Shown here piece by piece: positions 1-8,630 of a stretch of 35,368 bases of DNA (the stretch's first letter is position 1; each line of letters opens with the position of its first letter). A model generated the notes under the pieces. The model was not told the DNA's origin, ran no database searches, and saw only the letters and a list, made by a program, of their open reading frames with translations. Source of the stretch: Prevotellaceae bacterium (GTDB lineage: Bacteria > Bacteroidota > Bacteroidia > Bacteroidales > UBA932); contig JAISOH010000002.1 in assembly GCA_031275825.1 (NCBI GenBank), positions 1-35,368 of the forward strand. Reading direction: 5' to 3'. A program made the translations under genes and the position numbers.

Positions 1-63
1 GATTTTTGTCAATTTATCAAAAATAATTTTGTAATTTTGCAGCAGATTGTTCATTGTATTTAA

Positions 64-567
64 TTATCTTATAATCATGCAAATATACGACATTTTTGTC
101 AAATGAACAATCTTTTTTATATTTTTTTCCAAATGTACAACGGGTGTAAAAATGCGGAACAAATCTTTGCAAGTTTTGTAAAGGCAATACGCAGAACCTG
201 TCAGAATTGGCAAAACAGCGGATTGTTTGCTTAAATGAATTGCATTGCAAAGCAAGTCAATGTTTAATCCGTTTGGAATTACAAAAATGACAATTACAGA
301 TAAAGTTTCAAAAACGATTGAGTGTTTATAATAATCTTTAATTCGGTGTAATTCAGTTTTGTATGATTTATTTTTTGTGTCCCAAAGTTTTTTTCGCAAA
401 GGGGAACTAAACAAAATAGAAAGCGAAGATATTTTAAAACCAATCATTATTGACAGATAAGTGATTAAGTCGGAATAACCGTCAAACTCACAATCAAACA
501 GAAATAAACCGCCAATGAAAGAAGCGGAAAATATAATCCAAAACCATATTAAATCTTTGCCTTTCAT
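64..567 (-). CDS. Small membrane protein with about 4 TM helices; RexB/KwaA-like partner of the upstream gene (tentative)
   Basis: 167 aa ORF with four hydrophobic stretches (LIWFWIIFSASFIGGLFLF, LITYLSIMIGFKISSLSILFS, SIVFETLSVIVIFVIP, AVLPILTGSAYCLY); ATG overlaps the TGA of the upstream gene (ATGA at 564-567), indicating translational coupling. Confidence 0.65.
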   Translation of the reverse strand: MKGKDLIWFWIIFSASFIGGLFLFDCEFDGYSDLITYLSIMIGFKISSLSILFSSPLRKKLWDTKNKSYKTELHRIKDYYKHSIVFETLSVIVIFVIPNGLNIDLLCNAIHLSKQSAVLPILTGSAYCLYKTCKDLFRIFTPVVHLEKNIKKIVHLTKMSYICMIIR

Positions 568-1359
568 TTGTTTATTTCTTTCAATAGATTATCTCGAACT
601 TCATCTATTTTTATTTTGCCATTTTCGTCTTTGTTTGCGGATATGTTGATTTTTTGCTGAAATGTATCAACATTGTAAATCGTTTCAAAACCACTGTCAT
701 CTGTTCCGCAAATAACCAAAGAATCAATGTGGCTATCTTGTTTTGCTTGAAAAATATTTTTAATAAAATCAACGATATTTTCTTTCTTGCACTTTGCAGA
801 AATAGTGAACTTATCGGGTGCATCTGTTCCTGTTAAATCCTTTAATGCCTGCTTTTTAGTGCTGTCGTTGCTAAATAGATTGTTTATGTGTGTAAAACTA
901 ATCTCATTGCACGATTGCAATGTGTTTAGAAATTCTTCTCTGTCTTTGAATAAGTTTTTGATTTTATAATCAGTGCTTAATTTTTCTTTCAGAATTGATT
1001 CAAGCAAACTTTTCTTTTTTGAATTTGAAACATACAATCTTTGTTTTGCATAATGAAACAGAAAAAATGCTTGATTGTTTAGTTCTGTTTCTTCTGTGGT
1101 ACGTTGATTTGGCGTTTTTTCCCCTGTATTCACATTTGTTACATTTTCATCTCTTGGTTCAGGATTACCAAAATAGCAAATAAAGAAAGCATAATCATCG
1201 TTTTTTTTCAATGGCAATCTCGTAATAAGTTTTGTCTCTCGTAAATGAAAAACTCTCTTCCAAAGCACCAAACGACTCTTTTGTTGGTGTTACAAATCTT
1301 TCGCCTCGTTCTTTGCTTTCTTCTATTAATTGCATTATTGAAAAAGGAACTTCTGCCAT
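564..1359 (-). pseudogene. RexA-like/abortive-infection-type soluble protein, split by a -/+1 frameshift in an A8 tract (1201-1208); about 264 aa if restored
   Basis: Frame from ATG at 1359 reads MAEVPFSIMQLIEESKERGERFVTPTKESFGALEESFSFTRDKTYYEIAIEKKR*; the 235-aa ORF frame continues ...KKNDDYAFFICYFGNPEPRDENVTN...; the switch falls at AAAAAAAA; 796 nt = 3n+1, so removing one A restores one frame. C-terminal half (KKENIVDFIKNIF...DSLVICGTDDSG) recalls the lambda RexA layout. Confidence 0.5.
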
Positions 1360-1371
1360 AACTATTTATAT

Positions 1372-2286
1372 TTATTCCATCTCTAAACTTAATTGTTTAA
1401 AATTTGACTTCGCTCTGCGAGTATGTTTCGCAAAATCTTTCACATCAAAATTGCAAACCAACGCCTCAACAACTTCTCGGCGGTTTTCAAGGTTTGCGCC
1501 GTTGTGATAAAAATGGTCTTTTGTCAGAACATTAAATTTGCCCCAATATTTTGTAATCATTTCATTTTCACGATAATCGTTGTGGTGCCAAGTAGAAAGA
1601 ACAAATTTTGCCTTCGTTTCGCTCAATAAATGAAACAGATTTTCCTCGTCTTTCTCTGTCCAACCGTTGTAATAATCGGTGTGGCGACCGTAATATGGGG
1701 GGTCGCAATAAATTATGTCGTCTTCTGTGGCAAGCGGGATAATTTCTGTGAAATTTGTATTGTAAAACTGCCAATCTGGTTCGGGTTGTACGATTTGCGA
1801 AACTGCACTTAATTGATTGACAATCTTTGTTATATATGCTTGTGCAAATCTGTCGGGCTTTTTGCAAAACGGAATATTCCAATTTCCTTTACTGCCGAAA
1901 CGCATCATTCCGTTGAAACCTGCTCGCGAAAGAAAAATAAAATCGTAAGGCGAATGTTCTCCGCTGTTAAAACGAGTTCTAACGGTTAAATAATGTTCGT
2001 AGCCGTTATTGTCTGCCTCTCGCAAAAGTTTTCCTTCTTGTTCAAGATACTGTTTCATTGCAGAAACGGTAATTAAATTTTCTTGTACCGACTTATAAAA
2101 GTTGATAATGTGCGGATTCGTGTCGTTAAGAATGGCTTTTTTGTAGCCCGAATTGAACGCCACAACGCCTGTTCCCAGAAACGGCTCAATCCATCGCCCG
2201 CTGACTTTCGGGGCAACTTCTTTTATCCAAGGAACAAGTTTAGTTTTAATTCCCTGACTTTTAATCGGTGGCACAACTACTTTCAT
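1372..2286 (-). CDS. D12-class N6-adenine DNA methyltransferase (Dam/EcoRV-MTase type)
   Basis: WIEPFLGTGVVAFN (FxGxG motif), IIYCDPPYYGR (DPPY motif) in D12/alpha order; 1 nt from the EcoRV-like REase gene. Confidence 0.93.
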   Translation of the reverse strand: MKVVVPPIKSQGIKTKLVPWIKEVAPKVSGRWIEPFLGTGVVAFNSGYKKAILNDTNPHIINFYKSVQENLITVSAMKQYLEQEGKLLREADNNGYEHYLTVRTRFNSGEHSPYDFIFLSRAGFNGMMRFGSKGNWNIPFCKKPDRFAQAYITKIVNQLSAVSQIVQPEPDWQFYNTNFTEIIPLATEDDIIYCDPPYYGRHTDYYNGWTEKDEENLFHLLSETKAKFVLSTWHHNDYRENEMITKYWGKFNVLTKDHFYHNGANLENRREVVEALVCNFDVKDFAKHTRRAKSNFKQLSLEME

Positions 2287-2287
2287 A

Positions 2288-3100
2288 TCAGGATTTTTTA
2301 GAGATTTTGGTTAATAAATCTGTGCGACTTTTGAACTCTAAAAAATTCTTCAAACTTGTAATTTTTACGGTTTTGCCGTCTTTGAGCATTGTTGCATTGC
2401 CGAAATTCATCCAATACTCGTCAAACCATTCTTCGCCGAGCTGGCTGAAAATACCGTTTTCGTTCTTTAAATCCTCAAAATTTAGCGTACAACCAATATT
2501 TGCAGTGTTTCCCGAACCTTGTTTGTCGCTTGCGATTTTCCATTTTTCGGCGGCAAAAAATTCAAAATCTTTTACGACAGACACAATTGATTTCAATTTG
2601 CTAATATCTAAAATTTCTCTTTCGGAAGTTTCAACTCTCGTGTAAATGATACCCAAACAATAATGTCCTGCATACTGATTATAAGGAAATTGAATGTTTT
2701 TTTGCTTGTCGCGTTCTTTGAAATATGCACCGTGTGAGCCAAGCGTAAAACTTGCTATACCACTCTTTTTGCGACAAGTTGTTTTCAAATCAACGGCAAA
2801 TTTTATGCTATCGTCCAATTTATTGACAAAAGTAAGATCGGGATAATAGTTTTGCTGTTCGGCAAGGATTATATTGTAGCCAATTTCTTCTGCAAACTGA
2901 ATTATCTGCGGGAATATATGAATTTCAAGAATTTTAGACACGATTTTCGTGTCAGACGAAATGGTATAAATGTTTTTATAAACATCAATGAAACCTTTGA
3001 TAGACCATTCGCCTGTTTCAGTCGCCACATAATTCTGCAACTTTTCGGCAAAACCGTCTAACTTTTTCTTGAACTGTATTTTATATTCTGTTTTTGTCAT
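2288..3100 (-). CDS. Type II restriction endonuclease, EcoRV-like (predicted GATATC)
   Basis: Colinear with EcoRV: SDTKIVSKILEI, QQNYYPDLTF, FAVDLKTT (catalytic D-x-K), FTLGS, PYNQYAGH, YTRV, GSGNTANIG, WFDEYWMNF. Confidence 0.93.
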   Translation of the reverse strand: MTKTEYKIQFKKKLDGFAEKLQNYVATETGEWSIKGFIDVYKNIYTISSDTKIVSKILEIHIFPQIIQFAEEIGYNIILAEQQNYYPDLTFVNKLDDSIKFAVDLKTTCRKKSGIASFTLGSHGAYFKERDKQKNIQFPYNQYAGHYCLGIIYTRVETSEREILDISKLKSIVSVVKDFEFFAAEKWKIASDKQGSGNTANIGCTLNFEDLKNENGIFSQLGEEWFDEYWMNFGNATMLKDGKTVKITSLKNFLEFKSRTDLLTKISKKS

Positions 3101-3124
3101 AAAATCAAATATTTATTTTGGGCG

Positions 3125-3132
3125 CAAAGGTA
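3125..3132 (-). promoter_or_regulatory. Putative Bacteroidetes -7 element (TACCTTTG) for the EcoRV-like operon
   Basis: Matches TAnnTTTG on the minus strand about 25 nt upstream of the REase ATG. Confidence 0.5.
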
Positions 3133-3143
3133 CGCAAATTTTC

Positions 3144-4337
3144 TCATTTTCCCCACATTTCTAAAAATTTCAAAATATTATCCCAACCAACTATTACGCT
3201 AACTATCAATGTTATAAAGGCAATTACGATACTGATTAACATACCTTTATTTGCCTTCTTCGATTTTATGTAAGTTGCAGCATTGGCTTTGTAGATTTCT
3301 TTTTGTTCGGCAAGCCAACTGTGAAGTTGGCGAGCGACAGAAGAAGTAAGCAATATGGCGACTTCGGGCGTTGTTGCGGGAAAATCGGGAAGATTTTCAG
3401 CAATATTTTCAATTTCTGCGAGTGCCTCACGAGCGTTTGAAAGGGCGTTTAATTGTTGATTAAATGCCTGTTTTCTGTCTTTTAAAAGGGATTTTGAGAA
3501 ATTGGCATTGACAATTTCGGAAAAATCAGAAATAGTGGCGTTTTCTGCTTGCAAGAAAACAGTGTTTTCGAGCGCACAGATAACAGCGACAAGCGTGTTA
3601 TCTGTTGGCGTTCTTTCGAGGTCGCCGTAAAGTTGCGAAAGCAAATTTGAGGCGGCTGCACTGTCAAAATTACTGTATAACTGTTGTGCTTGGTGTATGT
3701 GCAGGGCTTTTTGATATGCTGCAGTTTCGTCCTCGTCGGCTTGCCGATTGAGGCGTAAAGCAAAGAAATCGGCAAACGAAATGTAATCTTGTTCGGACAG
3801 TAGCACACCGAACAGCAAAGTAATCTCAAAATAGAGTTTGACGATTTGCGAAAGCAAAACGGAAAAAATCGGGTTGGGCTGCGTGTGTTCCTGAATATTC
3901 TTTGCATAGCGGGCAAGCAAAGTAAGCACTTCTTTTACTTCCTGTTTGCCACAAATATCATCTTTCAGAATCTCAACCGACTGCAATAAACGAAGTTTAA
4001 TGCGGTGAGCTTCGGCGGTTATTACAAAGAAATAAAACCGCTGAATCAGCGTTGTCGCCGCAGGCAACGGCAATGCGATTTCAGGCGAGAAATAATCCGC
4101 CGCAACTTGCGTGTATTCCTGATTATTGAGGAATTGCGCAATATTTACCGGCACATCGGCATTGAAATTTACCTGTAAATTTCTGCAGATTACCTGCTGC
4201 AACCTGTTTTCGAGTTCGGGCAAAGTTGGCGGAATATCCGCTAACAAGCGCGAAATTTCGGCATACTCGGCAGGCGGTTGGTCGCCTTGCGGCTGCAATG
4301 AGCCGTGAATGATACTGTCGTATATTTTGAGTTCCAT
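3144..4337 (-). CDS. Hypothetical helical protein with a C-terminal TM anchor, next to the integrase
   Basis: 397 aa ORF, long helical composition, C-terminal MLISIVIAFITLIVSVIVGW TM segment; 10 nt from the integrase stop. Confidence 0.75.
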   Translation of the reverse strand: MELKIYDSIIHGSLQPQGDQPPAEYAEISRLLADIPPTLPELENRLQQVICRNLQVNFNADVPVNIAQFLNNQEYTQVAADYFSPEIALPLPAATTLIQRFYFFVITAEAHRIKLRLLQSVEILKDDICGKQEVKEVLTLLARYAKNIQEHTQPNPIFSVLLSQIVKLYFEITLLFGVLLSEQDYISFADFFALRLNRQADEDETAAYQKALHIHQAQQLYSNFDSAAASNLLSQLYGDLERTPTDNTLVAVICALENTVFLQAENATISDFSEIVNANFSKSLLKDRKQAFNQQLNALSNAREALAEIENIAENLPDFPATTPEVAILLTSSVARQLHSWLAEQKEIYKANAATYIKSKKANKGMLISIVIAFITLIVSVIVGWDNILKFLEMWGK

Positions 4338-4347
4338 ACCTGTAATA

Positions 4348-5457
4348 TTATATTTTTATTTCAGGAAAACAATCTATCGCATCGCGTGCGCCTTTGTCGG
4401 TAATATTGGCGTAATGCTTGATTGTTGTTTGAACGGATTTATGTCCTAATAACTTGCTAACCTTGTAAATATCAACATCGTTTTCCAACAGGATAACACC
4501 AAAGGAATGGCGGGCAATGTGGAAATGTAAGGTCTTTTTTATCTTCAATTTGGCGGCAATACCTTTGAGAGCTTTGTCGCAGGTTTGCTGTAACGGCACA
4601 TCGAACACTTTCATATCATCGGCTTGCCGCTCGCCGAGCAGGGCGATTGCCTGCGGATTCATCGGCAAAAGAGTTACGCTTGTCTGCTTGCCTTTGCTCG
4701 TTTGGGTTTTCTGCTGCGAAAATTGTAACTTAAAATCAGGTGTTATATTGCCCCAAGTGAGGTTTTTAATGTCGGAATAACGCATACCGCAAAAGCACGA
4801 AAACAGAAAAACGCGCTTTACTTTCGTGTTGAGGTCGCTTTGTGCAATGCGTGAAATTTCGTCGGTTGTGAGATAATCGACAATGGTTTCCTGTTTCTTC
4901 GGGGCTTCCACATCAAGCAGCAAATCGGCGGGGACAATTTTTTCGGCGATTGCTCTTTTGATTGTTGTTCTCAACTTGGAAAAATAGCCGTTGGCGGTAT
5001 TGCCGTTGAGGTTTTTAGTCAGATATTCCGAAAAATCCTGCAAATGTTCTTTTGTCAGGTTTTGAATTTGGAAATCGTGCCCGCCTAAAAACTTGCGGAA
5101 ATGTTCGGTCATCATTTCGCCGCCTTTGGTGGTGCTGTTCGCGTCCAAATAGGCGATTACGGACTGTTTGCGCTTGTGCGCAGGCGTTATGCCACGCGGC
5201 TCGGCGATTAGTTGATTTTCGCGCTGATTGCGAATTTGCTGCGCTAATTTCAGACTTTCGCGGTTTGCCTCCCGCTCGGCTTTGGTGGGGCGGTCGGACA
5301 ACACGGTATAAAGTTTCAGGTATTCATAATGGCGTTTGCCGCCCTGAAACCAATCTAAATAGTAACTGCCGTTTCCGTCGGAAAGTTTCTTAACTCGAAG
5401 TTTTACAGTACTTTTCATATCTTTTTTACATAAATTCCTCACGCTCGGAAAATTCAA
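4348..5457 (-). CDS. Tyrosine recombinase/integrase (Bacteroidetes mobile-element type)
   Basis: Catalytic residues in CGMRYSDIKNL, HIARHSFG, LLGHKSVQTTIKHYANI; N-terminal arm-binding plus SAM-like region. Confidence 0.95.
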   Translation of the reverse strand: MNFPSVRNLCKKDMKSTVKLRVKKLSDGNGSYYLDWFQGGKRHYEYLKLYTVLSDRPTKAEREANRESLKLAQQIRNQRENQLIAEPRGITPAHKRKQSVIAYLDANSTTKGGEMMTEHFRKFLGGHDFQIQNLTKEHLQDFSEYLTKNLNGNTANGYFSKLRTTIKRAIAEKIVPADLLLDVEAPKKQETIVDYLTTDEISRIAQSDLNTKVKRVFLFSCFCGMRYSDIKNLTWGNITPDFKLQFSQQKTQTSKGKQTSVTLLPMNPQAIALLGERQADDMKVFDVPLQQTCDKALKGIAAKLKIKKTLHFHIARHSFGVILLENDVDIYKVSKLLGHKSVQTTIKHYANITDKGARDAIDCFPEIKI

Positions 5458-5501
5458 ACAAGTTTGATTTTCACTCGCTTAATCGGAATTTTCTTGCACT
5501 G

Positions 5502-5509
5502 CAAAGGTA
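5502..5509 (-). promoter_or_regulatory. Putative Bacteroidetes -7 element (TACCTTTG) for the integrase
   Basis: TAnnTTTG on the minus strand about 45 nt upstream of the integrase start. Confidence 0.45.
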
Positions 5510-5699
5510 CGAAAAAGGAACGATATAAGAAACGGTTTTGGCGAAAAAATGCACAAATAAGAGAAAAAAAGAGCAAGATAATGATTTTGTAAAAATTTTA
5601 TCTTGCTTATATATAGTTAATTATTTGTTTTTGACTTCTTTTGTTTTCGGGATTTTTAGAGGTGTGTTTTTGAAAGCAAATCACAACACGCTCAACTTG

Positions 5700-6065
5700 C
5701 AATTGAACGGTATATTTGTTGTTTCGGGCTGTGTCTCCGAATATACGAGTCGGGATGAGTGTGAAAGGCAAAACCAAAATCTGTAAAACGGGGATAACTA
5801 TGGTCGGAAAAATGTTATATTTATGTGCGCTGTCAGCAAAAAGATACAGTAAAGCATTTCGGGAACTTTACGACCGGTCGGTAGAGCGCGGCAAAAGTAA
5901 AATACTCGCATAAATAGCGGTAGCAAACAAATTATTCCGGCAGGCATTCGCTATTATTAAAAACAAACGCATGTATGTTGATAAATTTTACCCAAAAAAT
6001 TTGCCTGTTAACACAGTTCTTTGCAAAAAGCGAGGGCTTTACCCGAAGCGGGAAGCAATCTATTG
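5700..6065 (+). pseudogene. Decayed C-terminal fragment of an IS110-family transposase
   Basis: Reads ...VGMSVKGKTKICKTGITMVGKMLYLCALSAKRYSKAFRELYDRSVERGKSKILA*IAVANKLFRQAFAIIKNKRMYVDKFY; resembles the IS110 C-terminus (SVRGKxRIsKxG...LRxALYxxAlxAxRyN...GKxKxxAliAvxnKLLrqafai) with an in-frame TAA and 5' decay. Confidence 0.75.
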
Positions 6066-6078
6066 ACAATCAACATTT

Positions 6079-6170
6079 GGATTGCTTTGCCTAACGGCTC
6101 GCAATGACGTGTTGCTTCGTCGTTACTCTCCTCGCAATGACGTGTTTTTTCAATTATCCATTGTCAATTA
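6079..6170. repeat. Dispersed intergenic repeat copy A (GGATTGC...CAATGACGTGTTGCTT...GCAATGACGTGTTTTTTCAATTATCCATTGTCAATTA)
   Basis: About 90 bp similar to 26523-26611 in this window. Confidence 0.75.
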
Positions 6171-6273
6171 TTCCGTACGGGGCAGCACACATTCGTCCAT
6201 TTCACATTCTATAATATGCAGTGCTTTCGGCATCGATGACAAACATGATATAAAGCCTGCGTTAATAATTTTC

Positions 6274-7674
6274 CTAAATTTTAAGTTTTATTTTCATTTT
6301 GCCGAGTACCCATGTTATTCCTGTTACGGCAAATGCAAATACGAGAGATTTTGCCAATCCTCCAAAGCCGGAACGCATAAATTCGGGATAACCGACAGCG
6401 GCAAGAGAAACAATACAGTACCAGATTGAAGGAATAAGATAGCATGTGAGAGTGGCTGTGCCTGCGGGCTTTATAGTGTTGAACCACGATTTTTTGTTTT
6501 TAATGTCGGTTAGCCAGTATATAAAAATCAATAGTGTAAACGAAATTGATATGCAGTAAAAAATCCATGTGCATGTTTCCTGCAGTTTTGATATTATAAA
6601 GTATCTGTGCGCAATGGTTGCCGCAGCAAACATCAGGGCAGCAACGGCAAGGCAGGATGAACATAATTTTTTGAATTTCTGTTTGCCCTCACTGTTTTGC
6701 ATTAGCAGCGATGCAATAATTCCTGAAAAGGCAAACGACTGAAAACTTCCGTTGCCCGGAATAAAACCTGCAATTTTCATATCTGTTGCCAGTCCTGTAT
6801 TTGCGGCAATACATAAAGATGTGAAAAATATCCATGCAATTATGTTTGGTAAAAATCTGTTTCTTGTAAATATAAAAATCACAGCCGTAAAAAAATAAGT
6901 CCAGCCAATCAATCCAAGTATCTGCCACCATCCCGGACGCAAACCGACCAAACCACCGGCATTTGCGCCTTTAAATAAAAACAGATAAAATATTATTATG
7001 GAAACTGCTGCGCTTATCAATAATTTTAATATGCTGCGGTTGCGTAAAAAACTTGCAGTTATTGGAACAATGGCGCAAATGGCAATTATCAGATATTGAA
7101 AAACATGTTGAGCGCTACCTGAAAATCCTATTGAAATGAAACCCGAAACTGTTTGCTGTTCTGTTGCTGCCGGTTTGCCTGCAAATATCAGTGCAAGCGT
7201 TGCAAGTATTATCCATCCGAGTATTTGCAATGCCGAAAATATTTTTTTTGCAATTCCTTCGGTTTTGGGATAAACGTTCCAAATCATAAAAAATGCGGCT
7301 ACAGATATTAATTTCAGCCATTGAGAAGCGATGCCGATGGCATTTGCGGTTTCGGTAAAACTGTTCATCGAAAAAAGTCCCATTGTCAAAAGCGCAACGG
7401 TTCGCTGCGCTATGTGGGCAAATATCTGCAAAGACGAATCGCCTTTGCTTATTCTGCTGTTTACGGCAAACGGTATCGACAGCCCGACGCAAAAGAGAAA
7501 ACAGGGAAAAACAATATCCGAAAGTCCGAGCATGTCTTCGTTTTTTGCCGCATGATGCAGCCAGTGCGGAACAGTATCGCCAAGCGCAGGAATATCGTTA
7601 ACAAAAATCATTAAAAGCATTGTCAGCGCTCTGAAAATATCTATTGATGCTATGCGTGTTGCGTGGTTTTTCAT
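6274..7674 (-). CDS. DUF5009-type/heparan-alpha-glucosaminide N-acetyltransferase-like multipass membrane protein
   Basis: N-terminus RIASIDIFRALTMLLMIFVNDIPALG...WLHHA, multiple TM helices. Confidence 0.8.
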   Translation of the reverse strand: MKNHATRIASIDIFRALTMLLMIFVNDIPALGDTVPHWLHHAAKNEDMLGLSDIVFPCFLFCVGLSIPFAVNSRISKGDSSLQIFAHIAQRTVALLTMGLFSMNSFTETANAIGIASQWLKLISVAAFFMIWNVYPKTEGIAKKIFSALQILGWIILATLALIFAGKPAATEQQTVSGFISIGFSGSAQHVFQYLIIAICAIVPITASFLRNRSILKLLISAAVSIIIFYLFLFKGANAGGLVGLRPGWWQILGLIGWTYFFTAVIFIFTRNRFLPNIIAWIFFTSLCIAANTGLATDMKIAGFIPGNGSFQSFAFSGIIASLLMQNSEGKQKFKKLCSSCLAVAALMFAAATIAHRYFIISKLQETCTWIFYCISISFTLLIFIYWLTDIKNKKSWFNTIKPAGTATLTCYLIPSIWYCIVSLAAVGYPEFMRSGFGGLAKSLVFAFAVTGITWVLGKMKIKLKI

Positions 7675-7687
7675 GCAGGTTGAGATT

Positions 7688-7888
7688 TTACAATAAATCA
7701 GCGCCGTTTTTTAATTCTTCAGAACACTGGCGGCAATAAAGTTTAATTTCATCTTCAATAAATGGAGAATTAATCAATACTAATTCATTTTCTATAATTT
7801 CATATATATCATAACGATTAGGTTGCGAAATAAATTCCGTTGAACCGCATTTACAGGGTTTGATTTTTTTATTTTTAGATGATTTCAT
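7688..7888 (-). CDS. Small zinc-ribbon protein (CxC...CxxC)
   Basis: 66 aa; CKCGSTEF...LYCRQCSEEL; overlaps the upstream REase gene by 14 nt. Confidence 0.65.
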   Translation of the reverse strand: MKSSKNKKIKPCKCGSTEFISQPNRYDIYEIIENELVLINSPFIEDEIKLYCRQCSEELKNGADLL

Positions 7889-8630
7889 AACGTTCTGATT
7901 TTGTTAAAATTATACTGTTATAATCATTTGAATTTGTAAATTCATATTGCCAGATTGAATAAAAATTATTTCTTTTTTCAAAAAAGAGAGTTTTCACCTG
8001 CTTATTTGTATATTGTTGCCATTGTCTGTATGGATAAAAAAGTTGTCGTATAATAGTGTTTTTTGTAGAACTGTTTTTTGCTTCTATTAAAATAACTTGA
8101 TTTTTCCCTTCGTAGCCTGCATCAACTTCTGTTTGTACGCTTTTGGTTGTAATTAATTGATTATTTACTGTAAAAGAAAATTCAGGCGTGTATTTTCGAC
8201 CTCGAATTGTTAAAACCAAACTGTCATCTTTCAAAAAAGTACGAATTAAACTCGAAGCGTAAGCAAAATCCAAATGTTGCATTTCGGAATTACCGACCAA
8301 AGAAGTGTCTAATTTGAAACCAAGTTTGGACTTATATATTTTTACTGTTGAATGTATGTCGGGAATATTAACATAACCTTCGCCTTTTACAATAGCATAT
8401 TCACCATTTCGCGTTGGTAGCAAAAATAATTGATTGTTAATAAAAATTTCAGGTCTGTTTTCTCGACTATCTTGCTTACAAAGGATACGTACTTCTCGTT
8501 CATTTGTTTTCGTAAAATGTTTGGTTGCCATTTTTATCATTTCAGCAGAAATAATAAAAGGCATATTATCAAAATCATGATTTTGAATTTGATATTTATC
8601 AAAAATTGCTTTCCAAGAATTACTATTCAT
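7875..8630 (-). CDS. Putative type II restriction endonuclease (PD-(D/E)XK)
   Basis: TEVDAGYEGKNQVILIEAKNSSTKNTIIRQLFYPYRQW gives a D...EAK nuclease motif; overlaps the adjacent MTase by 4 nt. Confidence 0.75.
   Translation of the reverse strand: MNSNSWKAIFDKYQIQNHDFDNMPFIISAEMIKMATKHFTKTNEREVRILCKQDSRENRPEIFINNQLFLLPTRNGEYAIVKGEGYVNIPDIHSTVKIYKSKLGFKLDTSLVGNSEMQHLDFAYASSLIRTFLKDDSLVLTIRGRKYTPEFSFTVNNQLITTKSVQTEVDAGYEGKNQVILIEAKNSSTKNTIIRQLFYPYRQWQQYTNKQVKTLFFEKRNNFYSIWQYEFTNSNDYNSIILTKSERYEII

Noticed and set aside
17-250. 77-aa minus-strand ORF at the left edge
   Set aside because: Overlaps the 4-TM protein gene in another frame; no support
5538-5786. 82-aa plus-strand ORF beside the integrase
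   Set aside because: Overlaps the better-supported IS110 fossil frame; no coherent protein character
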